Shown here: positions 43,887 to 54,943 of the stretch, in pieces
How the letters are laid out: every line of letters begins with the position of its first letter
How positions within the stretch are numbered: the first letter of the stretch is position 1
From: Mycobacterium sp. E3251
GTDB lineage: Bacteria; Actinomycetota; Actinomycetes; Mycobacteriales; Mycobacteriaceae
Assembly (NCBI RefSeq): GCF_001666835.1
Contig: NZ_LZJF01000011.1
Coordinates: 1 to 64,000 of the forward strand
Direction of reading: 5' to 3'
DNA: 64,000 nucleotides
Program-made: the position numbers and the translations under genes
Notes under the pieces: model-generated
Told to the model about the DNA's origin: nothing
Seen by the model: only the letters and a program-made list of their open reading frames with translations
The model's database searches: none

Positions 43887-46250
43887 GTGACGACTTCGGC
43901 CGACAAGCTGCGCATCCCCCTTTCGGTCGGGGACATCGTCAAGCGGGTGTTCCTGGGAAAGCCCCTGATCACCGAGGACATCGCCTCCGAGAAGTTGTCG
44001 AATCCGGTTGCCCTGGGCGCGCTTTCGCCGGACGCGGTGTCGTCCGTCGCGTATGGCCCGGAGCAGATCCTGATCGAACTGCTGCCGCATGCCGGGCTGG
44101 CCGCCTTCCTGCTGTTGCTTCCCATCACCGGCGTCATCCTGCTCATCCTGGTGCTGGTGGCCGCCTCGTACCGGCAGGTGGTGATGGCTTACACCCGGGC
44201 CGGCGGCTCCTACATCGTCGCGCGGGACAACTTCGGTCCGCGGGTGGCCCAAATCGCCGCCGCGGCGCTGCTGATCGACTACGTCGTGACCGTTGCGGTG
44301 CAATCGGCGGCCGGGACGGTTGCGGTGGTGTCGGCGGTCCCCGCGCTGGGCCCGTACAGCCTCGAACTCACGGTCGGTGTGGTGCTTGCCATCTGCTACG
44401 CGAACCTGCGTGGGCTCAAGGAAGCGGGGCTGCCGTTCGCGGTGGCGACCTATTCGTTCATCGTCATGGTCGGCCTGACGATCGTCGTGGGCGTGATCCG
44501 CGCATTCGCCGGGAACCTACCGACTTACGATCCCGCGCACATGACCGGAACCGTGCCGGTCCACCAGGGCAACGGGTTGGTGCTGGGCGCAACGATTTTG
44601 GTCTTGCTGCGCGCGTTCGCCAACGGAGGCTCGTCGCTGACCGGGGTCGAGGCCATCTCCAACACGGTCGACTATTTTCGAAAGCCGCAGGGCCGCAACG
44701 CGCGCCGCGTACTCACCGCGATGGCCACCATCCTCGGCCTCCTGCTGGCCGGTGTCGCCTACCTGGCGCATGTTACCCACGCCACGCCGTATCTCACGGA
44801 ATACCCATCGGTGCTGTCCCAGATCGGCCGTGCCGTCTTCGGCAACGGCGTGATCGGCGACATCTTCTACATTCTGGTCCAGGCCGCGACCGCGGCCATC
44901 TTGTTCACCGGTGCGAATACCAGTTTCAACGGTTTCCCGGCGCTGGCCAGTTTCGTCGCCGAGGACCGCTTCCTGCCGCGCCAACTGACCAAACGCGGTC
45001 ACCGGCTGGTCTTTTCGAACGGCATCATCACCCTGACGGCGTTGTCGGTGGTGTTGCTGGTGGTGACCGGCGGGTCGGTCAACGCGCTCGTCCCGTTCTA
45101 TGCGATCGGCGTGTTCACCGGGTTCTCGATGGCCGGCTACGGGATGACCAAACACCATCTGACGCACCGGGAACCGGGGTGGCGACGTCGCCTGGCGATC
45201 AACCTATCCGCGGCGGTCCTGTCGACGATCGTGGTGGGCATCTTCGCGGTGGCGAAATTCACCGAGGGCGCATGGTTGGTGGTCGTCGTCTTCCCGCTGC
45301 TGGTGTTCATGCTGATGCGGCTCAACCGCGAATACCGCGCCGAGGCGGCCATTCTCGAGATGTTCCGCACCGACCGCCCGGAGTTGGTGAAGTATGCGCG
45401 GCACCGGGTGTTCGTTCTGGTCGACTCGGTGGATTTGGCGGTGATCGAAGCGCTGCGCTACGGCAGGGGTTTACGGGCCGACGAGTTGACCGCGGTGCAC
45501 TTCATGGTCGACCCGGCGCACGCCGCGCAACTGCGAAAGCGCTGGGATCACTTCGATCTCGACACTCCGCTGCGCGTGGTGGACTGCCCGGACCGCCGGA
45601 TCAGCCGGGCCGCGCAGCTGCTGGTCGCCAAGGCGCGCGAAGAACAACCGCACACCAACGTGACGGTGCTGCTGCCCCGGCGAACGTTCGCGCGGCTGTT
45701 GGGGAGGCTGCTGCACGACCGCACCGCGGACAAGATCTCCCGCGCGGTGAGCCTGATCCCCGACGCGGCGGCGACGATCGTGCCCTACGACGTGGAATCG
45801 CGCATCAAAGAGGCCTACCCCGACACCTTCGAGCAACGCATCGCCCAGGAGATCGACAAGCTCGAGGCCTGGGTGTCCAAGGGCGAGGACGAGAAGGTGG
45901 ACGCCTACGAGCACCCCGAGCGGCCGGCCTCCGTCATCCTGGTGGCCGGGCTCATCTCGGGGCAACGGGCCACCGTCGAAGGGCGGGTCAACCAGGTCGA
46001 GGACGTCACCGACCGCGGGCGTACCTTCCGGCAGGTGGTCGTCGGGGACAACAGCGGGGAAATGACAATCACGTTCCGGCCAAGCCATGGGGGCGCCGAC
46101 ATTCAGCCCGGCCAGCTGTTGCGGATCACCGGGAAGGCGCGCCAGACCGGCAACCGGCCCATCTCGATGATCGATCCGACGTATTGCGTGATCGAAGACC
46201 CCGCGAAGGCCGTCGAATCCGGCGAATCCGGCGAAACCAGCAAAACGTAA
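43887..46250 (+). CDS. APC-superfamily KimA-like potassium/amino-acid transporter with C-terminal OB-fold
   Basis: 787 aa. Residues 1-470 form an APC transporter with about 12 helices; LSSDAVSSVAYG-type entry (here ALSPDAVSSVAYGPEQI, about 48) and GGSYIVARDNFG (about 109) are KimA/YdaO signatures. Residues 480-640 resemble the cytosolic USP-like domain of KimA (HRVFVLVDSVDLAVIEALRY). The last ~110 residues contain an OB-fold, ATVEGRVNQVEDVTDRGRTFRQVVVGDNSGEM. In H37Rv I recall a KimA-like protein (Rv2690c) and a separate OB-fold protein (Rv2694c) near ceoBC. GTG 43887 follows AAGGA; ATG 43836 is the alternative. Likely K+ import. Confidence 0.8.
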   Translation: MTTSADKLRIPLSVGDIVKRVFLGKPLITEDIASEKLSNPVALGALSPDAVSSVAYGPEQILIELLPHAGLAAFLLLLPITGVILLILVLVAASYRQVVMAYTRAGGSYIVARDNFGPRVAQIAAAALLIDYVVTVAVQSAAGTVAVVSAVPALGPYSLELTVGVVLAICYANLRGLKEAGLPFAVATYSFIVMVGLTIVVGVIRAFAGNLPTYDPAHMTGTVPVHQGNGLVLGATILVLLRAFANGGSSLTGVEAISNTVDYFRKPQGRNARRVLTAMATILGLLLAGVAYLAHVTHATPYLTEYPSVLSQIGRAVFGNGVIGDIFYILVQAATAAILFTGANTSFNGFPALASFVAEDRFLPRQLTKRGHRLVFSNGIITLTALSVVLLVVTGGSVNALVPFYAIGVFTGFSMAGYGMTKHHLTHREPGWRRRLAINLSAAVLSTIVVGIFAVAKFTEGAWLVVVVFPLLVFMLMRLNREYRAEAAILEMFRTDRPELVKYARHRVFVLVDSVDLAVIEALRYGRGLRADELTAVHFMVDPAHAAQLRKRWDHFDLDTPLRVVDCPDRRISRAAQLLVAKAREEQPHTNVTVLLPRRTFARLLGRLLHDRTADKISRAVSLIPDAAATIVPYDVESRIKEAYPDTFEQRIAQEIDKLEAWVSKGEDEKVDAYEHPERPASVILVAGLISGQRATVEGRVNQVEDVTDRGRTFRQVVVGDNSGEMTITFRPSHGGADIQPGQLLRITGKARQTGNRPISMIDPTYCVIEDPAKAVESGESGETSKT

Positions 46251-46427
46251 CGTCCGGGCGATCGCGGGATTGTCCCGCATGGGCAAACGCTGTTGTGCGG
46301 AACTCTTTGCCAAGCAAGACTATTCGTCGTTCTCCAATGGGCCGCTACCGACGTCCCGGACGGCTGATGGAGCCGGACACGGCTTCGGAGGCGATGAGTC
46401 GAGCCGTGACGGTAAGCTGACACCCGC

Positions 46428-49400
46428 ATGACTGCCCAACGCCGTTGGGGGAGAACAGGGGACTGCACTTTGCGTGCCGCAACCGCAACACCCGTTGCTG
46501 TCATCGGTATGGCCTGCCGGCTTCCCGGTGGGATCGATTCTCCGCAACAGTTGTGGGAGGCATTGCTGCGCGGCGACGACTTGGTAGGCGAGATTCCCGC
46601 CGATCGGTGGGACGCGGACCTGTACTACGACCCCGAACCGGGCGTGCCCGGCCGCTCGGTAACGAGGTGGGGGGCCTTCCTGGACGACGTCGGCGGTTTC
46701 GACTGCGACTTCTTCGGCATGACCGAGCGCGAGGCCACCGCGATCGACCCGCAGCACCGCTTGCTGCTGGAAACGTCCTGGGATGCCATCGAGCACGCCG
46801 GCCTCGATCCCGCCCGGTTGTCCCACTCGCAGACCGGGGTCTTCGTCGGACTGACCCACGGCGACTACGAACTGTTGTCCGCCGACTGCGGCGCCGCCGA
46901 GGGGCCGTACGGGTTCACCGGCACCAGCAACAGCTTCGCGTCGGGGCGGGTCGCCTACACCCTGGGCCTGCACGGCCCGGCGGTCACCGTGGACACGGCG
47001 TGCTCGTCGGGCCTGATGGCCGTCCACCAGGCCTGCGGCAGCCTGAACAGCGGTGAAAGCGACTTGGCCCTTGCCGGCGGTGTCGTCGTGACGCTGGAAC
47101 CGCGGAAGTCCGTCTCGGGGTCGCTGCAGGGCATGCTGTCGCCGACCGGCCGCTGCCACGCCTTCGACGAGAAGGCCGACGGCTTCGTGTCCGGCGAGGG
47201 CTGCGTCATGCTCTTGCTCAAACGGCTGGGCGACGCGCAACGCGACGGCGACCGCATCTTGGCGGTGCTGCGCGGAACCGCGGCCAATCAGGACGGCCGC
47301 ACCGTCAACATCGCGGCCCCTTCGGAAACCGCCCAGGTGGCCGTCTACCAAAAGGCCCTCGAAGTCGCCGGCGTCGACGCCGCAACGGTCGGCTTCGTCG
47401 AGGCGCACGGCACGGGCACCCCCGTGGGGGACCCGATCGAATACTCGAGCCTGGCCGCGGTCTACGGAACCGCGGGACCGTGCGCGCTGGGCTCGGTGAA
47501 AACGAATTTCGGCCACCTGCAGTCGGCCTCCGGACCGTTGGGGTTGATGAAGACGGTCCTCGCGCTGCAGCACGGCACGGTGCCGCAGAATCTGCACTTC
47601 ACCCGCCTGCCGGGCGAGCTGGCCACGGTCAAGACGGAACTGTTCGTGCCGCAGGCCAACACGCCCTGGCCCACCGCCGGCCGGCAGCCGCGGCGCGCCG
47701 CCGTGTCGTCCTATGGAATGTCGGGTACCAACGTGCACGCCGTGCTGGAGCAGGCTACGGTGGCGACGCCCGAAGAGCCGACGGGCACACCGACCACCAA
47801 CGGGGCGTTGTTGTTTCCGGTGTCGGCCACGTCCGCGGAGCAACTGCGCGACACGGCGGCCCGGCTCGCGGCCTGGGTCGACGAGCACGCCGGCGGCTCG
47901 GGCGTGTGGGATCTCGGTTACACCCTGGCCCGCCGACGCGCGCACCGGCCGGTGCGAACGGTGTTGTCGGCGAGCAACTTCGGCGAGCTGAGCGCGGCCC
48001 TGCGCGGGGTCGCCGGCAGCGACATCCCGTACGAGCCGGCCGTCGGGCAGGACGACCTCGGGCCGGTATGGGTGTTCTCGGGGCAAGGGTCGCAGTGGCC
48101 GAAGATGGGCGCCGAGTTGCTGGCGAAGGAGCCGGTGTTCGCGGCGACGATCGCCGAGCTGGAGCCGCTGATCGCCGAGGAATCGGGGTTCTCGGTCACC
48201 GAGGCCCTGTCGGCGCCCGAACTGGTGACCGGCATCGACCGGGTGCAGCCGACGATCTTCGCGATGCAGGTCGCGCTGGCCGAGACGATGAGGTCCTACG
48301 GGGTGCGTCCCGGCGCCGTCATCGGGCATTCGCTCGGTGAATCCGCCGCGGCGGTCGTCTCCGGCGGGCTTTCGCCGGCGGACGGGGTGCGCGTCATCTG
48401 CCGCCGCTCGAGGCTGATGGCGGGGATCGCCGGCAGCGGCGCCATGGCCTCGGTGGAACTGCCCGGCCAACAAGTGTTGTCGGAACTGTCCATCCGAGGG
48501 ACCTCTGACGTCGTCCTCTCGGTGGTCGCCTCGCCGACGTCGACGGTGATCGGCGGCGATACGCAGACGATCCGCGATCTGGTCGCGGCCTGGCAGGAGC
48601 AGGACGTGATGGCGCGCGAGGTGGCGGTGGACGTGGCCTCGCATTCGCCGCAGGTGGAGCCGATCCTCGACGAACTCCTCGAGGCCCTCGCCGGCCTCGA
48701 CCCGCGGGAGCCGGAAGTTCCCTACTATTCGGCGACGCTGTGGAACCCCCGCGAACGGCCGTCGTTCACCGGCGAGTACTGGGTCGAAAACCTGCGCTAC
48801 ACCGTGCGATTCGCGGCGGCCGTGCAGGCCGCCCTCAAGGACGGCTTCCGCGTGTTCGGCGAACTCGCACCCCACCCGCTGCTCACCCACGCGGTCGAGC
48901 AGAACGCCGCCAGCCTGGACATGCCCATCGCCGCGCTCGCGGCGATGCGCCGCGACCAAGAGCTGCCAATTGGCTTGCGGGGCTTCGTCGCCGACGTGCA
49001 CAGCGCCGGTGCCGCGGTGGATTTCTCGGTGCAGTACCCGACCGGACGCCTGGTGGACGCCCCGCTCCCGACGTGGACGCACCGCAGGCTCATGCTCAGT
49101 CGCGAGGGCAAAGAGCAGGCGCACGGGGCGTCGGTGCAGGCCGTCCATCCGCTGCTCGGCGCGCATGTGCACCTGTACGAGGAAGCCGAGCGCCACGTCT
49201 GGCAGGGCGATGTCGGCACCGAGGCACACCCTTGGCTCGCTGACCATCAAATCCACCAGGTGGCAGCGTTTCCCGGCGCCGCCTACTGCGAGATGGCGCT
49301 CGCCGCCGCGCGCGCGGCCCTCGGCGAACGCTCGGAGGTCTGCGATATCACGTTCGAGCAGACGCTCTTGCTGGACGGCCGGACGCGGGCATCGTCGGCG

Positions 49401-52400
49401 GCGACGGTCGCCGCGCCCGGGGTTCTCGAGTTCACGGTGGAAACCCACGACGAGGGCGAACGCGTTCGCCGGGCGGGTGCGGTCCTGCGGGCCCTGAACG
49501 AACCGGAAGAGGCCGAGCCGGCCGCCCACGACATGGCCACGCTGATCGCCAATCACCCGTCTGGCATGGACGGTGCCGAATTGCGAAAAGCCTTCGACGC
49601 GATAGGGATTCAGTACGGTCCGGCCTTCTCCGGTCTGGCCGCCGCGCTCGTCGCCGACGGGCAGGCCGGCTCCGTGCTCGCCGAGGTCGCGCTTCCCGGC
49701 GCGATCCGCTCGCAGCAGTCGGGATACGCCATCCACCCGGCCCTGCTGGACGCGTGCTTCCAGTCGGTCGTCGTCCATCCCGAGGTGCAGAAGGCGAGCG
49801 CGGGCGGTCTGCTGCTGCCGGTCGGCGTGCGCAGGTTGCGCAGCTATTCCTCGACCCGCAACGCGCAATACTGCCTCGCCAGGGTGACGTCGTCGCGCCC
49901 CGGCGAGTGCGAGGCGGACCTCGACGTGCTGGACCAGTCCGGCGCCGTCCTGCTGACGGTCGATGGGCTTCGGCTGGCCGGCGGCGCCTCCGAGCACGAG
50001 CGGGCGCAACGGCTGCTCAACGAGCGGTTGTTGACCATCGAATGGGAGCCACGGCAATTGCCGGAGGAGTCCCGGGGCGAGCCGGGATCGTGGCTGTTGC
50101 TCAGCGCGGGTGAGGTGACGGATCCGCTGACGGCGCAACTGGCCGAGGCATTAAGCGATGGCGCCCAATGCACCGCGGTGCCCTTGCCGCTGGGGTCGGT
50201 GGAAACCGCACAGTTACGCACCCTGCTGTCGGGCGGCGGCCTGCCGGCCCCCAACGGGCACGGCCCGCTCAAGGGCCTCGCGGGCGTCGTCGTGGTGACC
50301 GCGCCGCAGACCGGGGGAGCCGAAGAGACGCGGCGCGGGTGCGACTACGTGTCGTATCTGGTGGCGATCGCCCGTGAGCTCTCCGAGCTGCCCGGCGAGT
50401 CACCCCGGCTCTTCGTGGTGACCAGGAATGCCGCCAACGTGGTCGCCGGCGACGTGGCCAACCTCGAGCAGACCGGGTTGCGCGGTCTGATGCGGGTGAT
50501 CGATTCCGAGCACCCGCACCTGAGCGCCACCCAGATCGACGTCGACGCGGCGACCGAAGCCAAACACGTTGCACTGCAGTGCAAGAGCGGGTCGCAGGAG
50601 GACGAGACGGCGTGGCGCGGCGGGCAGTGGTACACCGCGCGGCTCCGCCCGGGTCCGCTGCGTCCGGCCGAACGGCGGACCACCGTCGTCGATCGCGAGC
50701 GGGACGGCATGCGCCTACAGATCCGCACGCCGGGTGACCTCGAATCGCTGGAGTTCATCGCGTTCGACCGCGTCGCGCCGGGGCCGGGGGAGATCGAGGT
50801 CGCGGTCACCGCGTCCACCATCAACTTCGCCGACGTGCTGGTCGCCTTCGGCCGTTATCCCACCTTCGAGGGCTACCAACAGCAGCTGGGTGGTGACTTC
50901 GCCGGTGTGGTGACCGCCGTCGGTCCCGGCGTCACCGAGCACCGGGTGGGGGACCGCGTCGGCGGCATGTCGCGCCACGGCTGTTGGGGCACGTTCGTCA
51001 TCGCCGACGCCCGGCACGCGGTCACCCTTCCGCCCGGCCTGTCGCTGGAAGACGCCGCCGCGGTGCCCACCGCCTCGGCCACCGCCTGGTACGGGTTGCA
51101 TGACCTGGCCCGCATCGCGTCGAGCGACAAGGTGCTCATCCATTCCGGCACCGGCGGCGTCGGACAGGCGGCCATCGCGATCGCCCGGGCCGCGGGCTGC
51201 GAGATCTTCGCGACCGCGGGCAGTCCGCAGCGCCGGCAATTGCTGCGGGACATGGGGATTGAGCACGTTTACGACTCGCGCAGCACGACGTTCGCCGACG
51301 AGATTCGCCGCGATACCGACGGATACGGCGTCGACGTGGTGCTCAACTCGCTGCCCGGGGCCGCGCAGCGCGCGGGAATCGATTTGCTGGCCTTCGGCGG
51401 ACGATTCGTCGAACTGGGCAAGCGCGACATCTACCGCGACACCCACCTCGGATTGTTTCCGTTCCGGCGCAACCTGTCCCTGTTCGCGGTCGACCTGGCG
51501 TTGTTGACGTTCAGCCACCCCGAGACGGTTCGCCGCCTGTTGACCACCGTGTACCGACGCACGGCCGACGGCGAGTTGCCGCTGCCGCGGACCACGCACT
51601 ACCCGATCCACGACGCGGCCGCCGCGATCCGCCTGGTGGGTGCCGCCGGGCACACCGGCAAGGTCGTGCTGGACGTGCCGCGCGCTGGGCGCAGGGTGGC
51701 GACGGTTCCCCCGGAAGACGTGCGGCCGTTCCGCACCGACGGCGCCTACATCGTCACCGGTGGTATCGGCGGGCTGGGATTGTTCTTGGCCGGTGAGATG
51801 GCGTCCCGGGGCGCGGGACGGATCGTGCTCAACTCCCGCTCGGCGCCCAACGAGCAAGCGCGCCAAGCCATCGAGCGGCTGCGCGCCGGCGGCGCGGACA
51901 TCGCGGTGGAGTGCGGAGACATCGCCGAGCCGGGCACGGCCGACCGCCTGGTGGCGTGCGCCACCGCGACGGGACTGCCGGTGCGCGGGGTGCTGCATGC
52001 GGCGGCGGTGGTGGACGACGCCACGTTGACCAACGTGACCGACGAGCTGATCGAGCGGTGTTGGGCGCCAAAGGTTTACGGAGCCTGGAACCTGCATCGA
52101 GCCACCCGGGAACAGCCGCTGGACTGGTTCTGTTCGTTCTCGTCGGCCGCCGCGCTGGTCGGCTCCCCGGGCCAGGGCGCTTACGCCGCGGCGAACAGCT
52201 GGCTGGACGCGTTCGCGTACTGGCGCCGCGCCCAGGGGCTGCCCGGCAGCGCGATCGCCTGGGGCGCGTGGTCCGAGGTCGGCCGCGCCACGGCCCTCGC
52301 GGAAGACGCCGGCATCGCGATCAAGCCGGCGGAGGGCTATCACGCGTTCGAATCTCTGCTGCGCTACGACCGCCCCTACTCGGGCTACGCCCCGATCATG

Positions 52401-52772
52401 GGAACGCCGTGGCTGACCTCGTTCGCGCAACGCAGCCGGTTCGCCGAGGCGTTCGGATCGATGGGGCAGGGCAACCCGGACGCGGGCAAATTCCTGGCCG
52501 AACTCAAGACGCTGCCCCGCGACGAATGGCCCACCGCCATTCGTCGGCTGGTGTCCGGTCAGATCAGCCTATTGCTCCGGCGCACAATCGATCCCGATCG
52601 TCCGTTGTCCGACTATGGGTTGGATTCACTCGGCAATCTCGAGCTGCGAACCCGCATCGAGACGGAAACCGGTGTGCGCATCAGCCCCACCAAGATCACC
52701 ACGGTTCGCGATCTGGCGGAGCATCTGTGCGACGAGCTGGCCGCTTCGGAAGCGGCGGCGTCAGCATCCTGA
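46428..52772 (+). CDS. MAS-like iterative highly reducing type I polyketide synthase
   Basis: 2114-aa single-module synthase, the size of mycocerosic acid synthase. Order: KS 22-445 (Cys192 in [31 protein letters not shown]), AT 540-850 (Ser635 in GHSLGES; VASH motif predicts methylmalonyl-CoA), DH 905-1190 (His940 in LADHQIH; HPALLDA), ER 1430-1740 ([11 protein letters not shown]), KR 1765-1950 ([20 protein letters not shown]), ACP 2035-2100 (Ser2067 in YGLDSLGN). No TE. Product: multimethyl-branched saturated fatty acid. It sits where H37Rv has pks3/4, upstream of cysC-sat and of a FadD21-like ligase that could load its starter. All active sites are intact. Confidence 0.95.
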   Translation: MTAQRRWGRTGDCTLRAATATPVAVIGMACRLPGGIDSPQQLWEALLRGDDLVGEIPADRWDADLYYDPEPGVPGRSVTRWGAFLDDVGGFDCDFFGMTEREATAIDPQHRLLLETSWDAIEHAGLDPARLSHSQTGVFVGLTHGDYELLSADCGAAEGPYGFTGTSNSFASGRVAYTLGLHGPAVTVDTACSSGLMAVHQACGSLNSGESDLALAGGVVVTLEPRKSVSGSLQGMLSPTGRCHAFDEKADGFVSGEGCVMLLLKRLGDAQRDGDRILAVLRGTAANQDGRTVNIAAPSETAQVAVYQKALEVAGVDAATVGFVEAHGTGTPVGDPIEYSSLAAVYGTAGPCALGSVKTNFGHLQSASGPLGLMKTVLALQHGTVPQNLHFTRLPGELATVKTELFVPQANTPWPTAGRQPRRAAVSSYGMSGTNVHAVLEQATVATPEEPTGTPTTNGALLFPVSATSAEQLRDTAARLAAWVDEHAGGSGVWDLGYTLARRRAHRPVRTVLSASNFGELSAALRGVAGSDIPYEPAVGQDDLGPVWVFSGQGSQWPKMGAELLAKEPVFAATIAELEPLIAEESGFSVTEALSAPELVTGIDRVQPTIFAMQVALAETMRSYGVRPGAVIGHSLGESAAAVVSGGLSPADGVRVICRRSRLMAGIAGSGAMASVELPGQQVLSELSIRGTSDVVLSVVASPTSTVIGGDTQTIRDLVAAWQEQDVMAREVAVDVASHSPQVEPILDELLEALAGLDPREPEVPYYSATLWNPRERPSFTGEYWVENLRYTVRFAAAVQAALKDGFRVFGELAPHPLLTHAVEQNAASLDMPIAALAAMRRDQELPIGLRGFVADVHSAGAAVDFSVQYPTGRLVDAPLPTWTHRRLMLSREGKEQAHGASVQAVHPLLGAHVHLYEEAERHVWQGDVGTEAHPWLADHQIHQVAAFPGAAYCEMALAAARAALGERSEVCDITFEQTLLLDGRTRASSAATVAAPGVLEFTVETHDEGERVRRAGAVLRALNEPEEAEPAAHDMATLIANHPSGMDGAELRKAFDAIGIQYGPAFSGLAAALVADGQAGSVLAEVALPGAIRSQQSGYAIHPALLDACFQSVVVHPEVQKASAGGLLLPVGVRRLRSYSSTRNAQYCLARVTSSRPGECEADLDVLDQSGAVLLTVDGLRLAGGASEHERAQRLLNERLLTIEWEPRQLPEESRGEPGSWLLLSAGEVTDPLTAQLAEALSDGAQCTAVPLPLGSVETAQLRTLLSGGGLPAPNGHGPLKGLAGVVVVTAPQTGGAEETRRGCDYVSYLVAIARELSELPGESPRLFVVTRNAANVVAGDVANLEQTGLRGLMRVIDSEHPHLSATQIDVDAATEAKHVALQCKSGSQEDETAWRGGQWYTARLRPGPLRPAERRTTVVDRERDGMRLQIRTPGDLESLEFIAFDRVAPGPGEIEVAVTASTINFADVLVAFGRYPTFEGYQQQLGGDFAGVVTAVGPGVTEHRVGDRVGGMSRHGCWGTFVIADARHAVTLPPGLSLEDAAAVPTASATAWYGLHDLARIASSDKVLIHSGTGGVGQAAIAIARAAGCEIFATAGSPQRRQLLRDMGIEHVYDSRSTTFADEIRRDTDGYGVDVVLNSLPGAAQRAGIDLLAFGGRFVELGKRDIYRDTHLGLFPFRRNLSLFAVDLALLTFSHPETVRRLLTTVYRRTADGELPLPRTTHYPIHDAAAAIRLVGAAGHTGKVVLDVPRAGRRVATVPPEDVRPFRTDGAYIVTGGIGGLGLFLAGEMASRGAGRIVLNSRSAPNEQARQAIERLRAGGADIAVECGDIAEPGTADRLVACATATGLPVRGVLHAAAVVDDATLTNVTDELIERCWAPKVYGAWNLHRATREQPLDWFCSFSSAAALVGSPGQGAYAAANSWLDAFAYWRRAQGLPGSAIAWGAWSEVGRATALAEDAGIAIKPAEGYHAFESLLRYDRPYSGYAPIMGTPWLTSFAQRSRFAEAFGSMGQGNPDAGKFLAELKTLPRDEWPTAIRRLVSGQISLLLRRTIDPDRPLSDYGLDSLGNLELRTRIETETGVRISPTKITTVRDLAEHLCDELAASEAAASAS

Positions 52773-52977
52773 CGAGGCGGATGCGCGGCCCTACCCCGGA
52801 TGGGCGAGTGCCGCAACGCGAACCCCAGAAAACCGCCCTAAACTGACCATCTTGACTTGTAGACTTGCTGAAATCCGGTTTTATTGACGTTGCCAGGAAT
52901 GACCGCGGCGGGGCGCCGGTTGAGAGGACCACGGGCGACGTACCGATGAGGCGTGCAAATCCGACGAGGAGCTGAGG
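52773..52977 (+). promoter_or_regulatory. PKS-cysC spacer, probable separate promoter for the sulfate cassette
   Basis: 205 bases. TTGACT (52853-52858) and TAGACT (52860-52865), and a T-rich patch at 52879-52884, are promoter-like but do not give a properly spaced pair. GACGAGGAGCTGAGG before ATG 52978 is the cysC ribosome binding site. No terminator hairpin after the PKS, so read-through is possible. Confidence 0.4.
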
Positions 52978-53676
52978 ATGTCCACCAACATCACCTGGCA
53001 TGACCACCAGGTCTCTCGCGAGGCCCGCGAGCGGCTCAACGGCCACAAGGGCTGCGTCATCTGGTTCACGGGGCTGAGCGCCAGCGGTAAAAGCACGGTC
53101 GCGAACATCGTCGAGCAGAAGCTCTACGAGCGCGGCGTGCGGAGCTACCTGCTAGACGGCGACAACGTCCGCCACGGGCTCAACGCCGGCCCGACTCTCC
53201 TCGAAGAGCGCCACGGAGTCGAGTTCGCGAAGCGGTTCGGTCTGGGGTTCTCCGCCGAGGACCGCGAGGAGAACATCCGGCGCCTCGGAGCGGTCGCGAA
53301 GTTGTTCTGCGATGCCGGGGTCATCACCTTGACCGCCTTCATCAGCCCGTACCGGCACGATCGTGACGCGGTTCGCGCCACCCTCGCCGAGGGTGATTTC
53401 CAGGAGATCTTCATTGATACGCCGATCGAGATTTGCGAGCAGCGTGATCCGAAAGGCTTGTACAAGAAGGCCCGGGCCGGTGAGATCCGGGGTTTCACCG
53501 GAATCGACGATCCGTACGAAGCTCCGCTGAGCCCGGAGCTGCGGCTCGACGGTGGCACAAAGGATGCGGACACGCTGGCCGAGGAAGTGGTCTCGCACCT
53601 CGAGAAGGAGGGCGTCATTCCCGCCCGCGCCGCTGCCGCCCGCGGGTTCGACACCCACCGCGAAGCGAGGTCATGA
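52978..53676 (+). CDS. cysC: Adenylylsulfate (APS) kinase
   Basis: 232-aa APS kinase that phosphorylates APS to PAPS, the sulfuryl donor. P-loop GLSASGKST (about 32-40), [12 protein letters not shown] (about 58-69), [14 protein letters not shown] (about 85) and [13 protein letters not shown] (about 171) are all present. It is freestanding, whereas mycobacteria normally have APS kinase fused to CysN (CysNC). ATG 52978 has GAGG upstream. It forms an operon with sat (start two bases downstream) and the 105-aa gene. The tail after about 205 is disordered. Located inside a PKS/FAAL locus, it points to supply of PAPS for a local sulfation. Confidence 0.93.
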   Translation: MSTNITWHDHQVSREARERLNGHKGCVIWFTGLSASGKSTVANIVEQKLYERGVRSYLLDGDNVRHGLNAGPTLLEERHGVEFAKRFGLGFSAEDREENIRRLGAVAKLFCDAGVITLTAFISPYRHDRDAVRATLAEGDFQEIFIDTPIEICEQRDPKGLYKKARAGEIRGFTGIDDPYEAPLSPELRLDGGTKDADTLAEEVVSHLEKEGVIPARAAAARGFDTHREARS

Positions 53677-53677
53677 G

Positions 53678-54943
53678 ATGAACTATCACGGTCACAACGG
53701 GAAACCGATCGTGGAAAGAGTGTCCACGGACGGCGCCGCCGGACAGATCAAAGGCCTGCCGCGCGTGCCGATTTCGAAGGCGACCGCGCATGAAGTGATC
53801 AGCCTGTCCTACGGATTCTTCACCCCGCTGCCCGGGTTCATGGGCCGGCAAGAGGTCGACGGGACGCTGGACAAGTTGCGGCTCCCGGACGGAACGCTGT
53901 GGAGCATCCCGATCGTGTTCGACCTGTCCTCCGACGACGTCGAGAAGCTGGGCGTCAACGAGGGCGGCAGCGTCGTGCTGGAGTACCTCCATGCACCCAT
54001 CGCGATCCTCGACGTCACCGAGATCTACGAGTACGACCTGCACCGCTTCGCCGAGAAAACCTACGGCACAACCGATCCCAGGCACCCGGGCGTGAAGAAG
54101 ACGCTCGCGTACGCGAACCGGTTCATCGCCGGTGACGTCACGCTCATCAACGAGCCGGTGTTCAACGAGCCTTTCAAGAGCTTTTGGCTGACGCCCAGGC
54201 AGCACCACGACGCGCTCGCAGAAAAAGGCTGGAAGCACGTCGTCGCCCACCAGACTCGCAACGTTCCCCACACCGGGCACGAGGCGCTGATGAAGCAGGC
54301 GTGGCTGGCCGCGAACGAGGACATGCCCGTCGACAACCTGAACACCGGAGTGCTCGTCAACGCCATCATCGGGCAGAAGCGGGTGGGGGATTACATCGAC
54401 GAGGCCATCCTGCTGACGCAGGACGAGCTGAGGAAGAGCGGGTACTTCCGCGAGGACGTCCACAAGGTCACCTTCACGCTCTGGGACATGCGGTACGCCG
54501 GGCCCCGCGAGGCGATCTTCCACGCGATCCTGCGGACCAACCTCGGCTGCACCCACCACATGTTCGGACGCGACCACGCCGGCGTCGGCGACTTCTACCA
54601 CCCGTACGACTCGCAGGACCTGCTGCAGCAGCACCGGTCGGAGCTGGGCATCAAACCGGTTTTCCTGCGGGAGAACTGGTACTGCCCGGAATGCCGGGAG
54701 GTGACCAACTCCGCGTTGTGCGGTCACGACTCCCAGGCGCAAAGCTTCAGCGGCAGCCTGATCCGAAGCATCCTCACCGACGAGGTGAAGCCCACCCAGC
54801 AGGTCATGCGCCACGAGGTGTTCGAGGTGGTCTTGGACTCCGCCGCCAAATACGGGCGGGGTTCGCCGTTCGTCACCGAGGATTACCTGAAGGACAGGCT
54901 GCCGGTGTTCACGCTGAACCAGTTGGGGGAAGCCGACTCATGA
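53678..54943 (+). CDS. sat: ATP sulfurylase, homodimeric/dissimilatory type with zinc site
   Basis: 421-aa sulfate adenylyltransferase (ATP + sulfate to APS + PPi). Catalytic motifs HQTRNVPHTGHEALM (about 190-204, QxRN and HxGH) and GRDHAGVGDFY (about 295-305). CPECREVTNSALCGHD (about 336) gives a Cys-x2-Cys-x8-Cys-x-His zinc site like that of Thermus ATP sulfurylase. This single-chain Sat is unrelated to the GTP-driven CysDN heterodimer used by mycobacteria for assimilation. It is co-transcribed with cysC (adjacent) and the 105-aa gene (ATGA overlap). A second, locus-dedicated PAPS route, probably acquired. Confidence 0.94.
   Translation: MNYHGHNGKPIVERVSTDGAAGQIKGLPRVPISKATAHEVISLSYGFFTPLPGFMGRQEVDGTLDKLRLPDGTLWSIPIVFDLSSDDVEKLGVNEGGSVVLEYLHAPIAILDVTEIYEYDLHRFAEKTYGTTDPRHPGVKKTLAYANRFIAGDVTLINEPVFNEPFKSFWLTPRQHHDALAEKGWKHVVAHQTRNVPHTGHEALMKQAWLAANEDMPVDNLNTGVLVNAIIGQKRVGDYIDEAILLTQDELRKSGYFREDVHKVTFTLWDMRYAGPREAIFHAILRTNLGCTHHMFGRDHAGVGDFYHPYDSQDLLQQHRSELGIKPVFLRENWYCPECREVTNSALCGHDSQAQSFSGSLIRSILTDEVKPTQQVMRHEVFEVVLDSAAKYGRGSPFVTEDYLKDRLPVFTLNQLGEADS

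Noticed and set aside
46320..50138. A 1272-codon open frame on the minus strand
   Set aside because: Antisense to the PKS, whose domains and active sites are complete; composition is shadow-like.
52773..52977. Possible small gene between the PKS and cysC
   Set aside because: Only short frames overlapping the PKS end and promoter-like AT-rich DNA; no ribosome binding site with a plausible protein.
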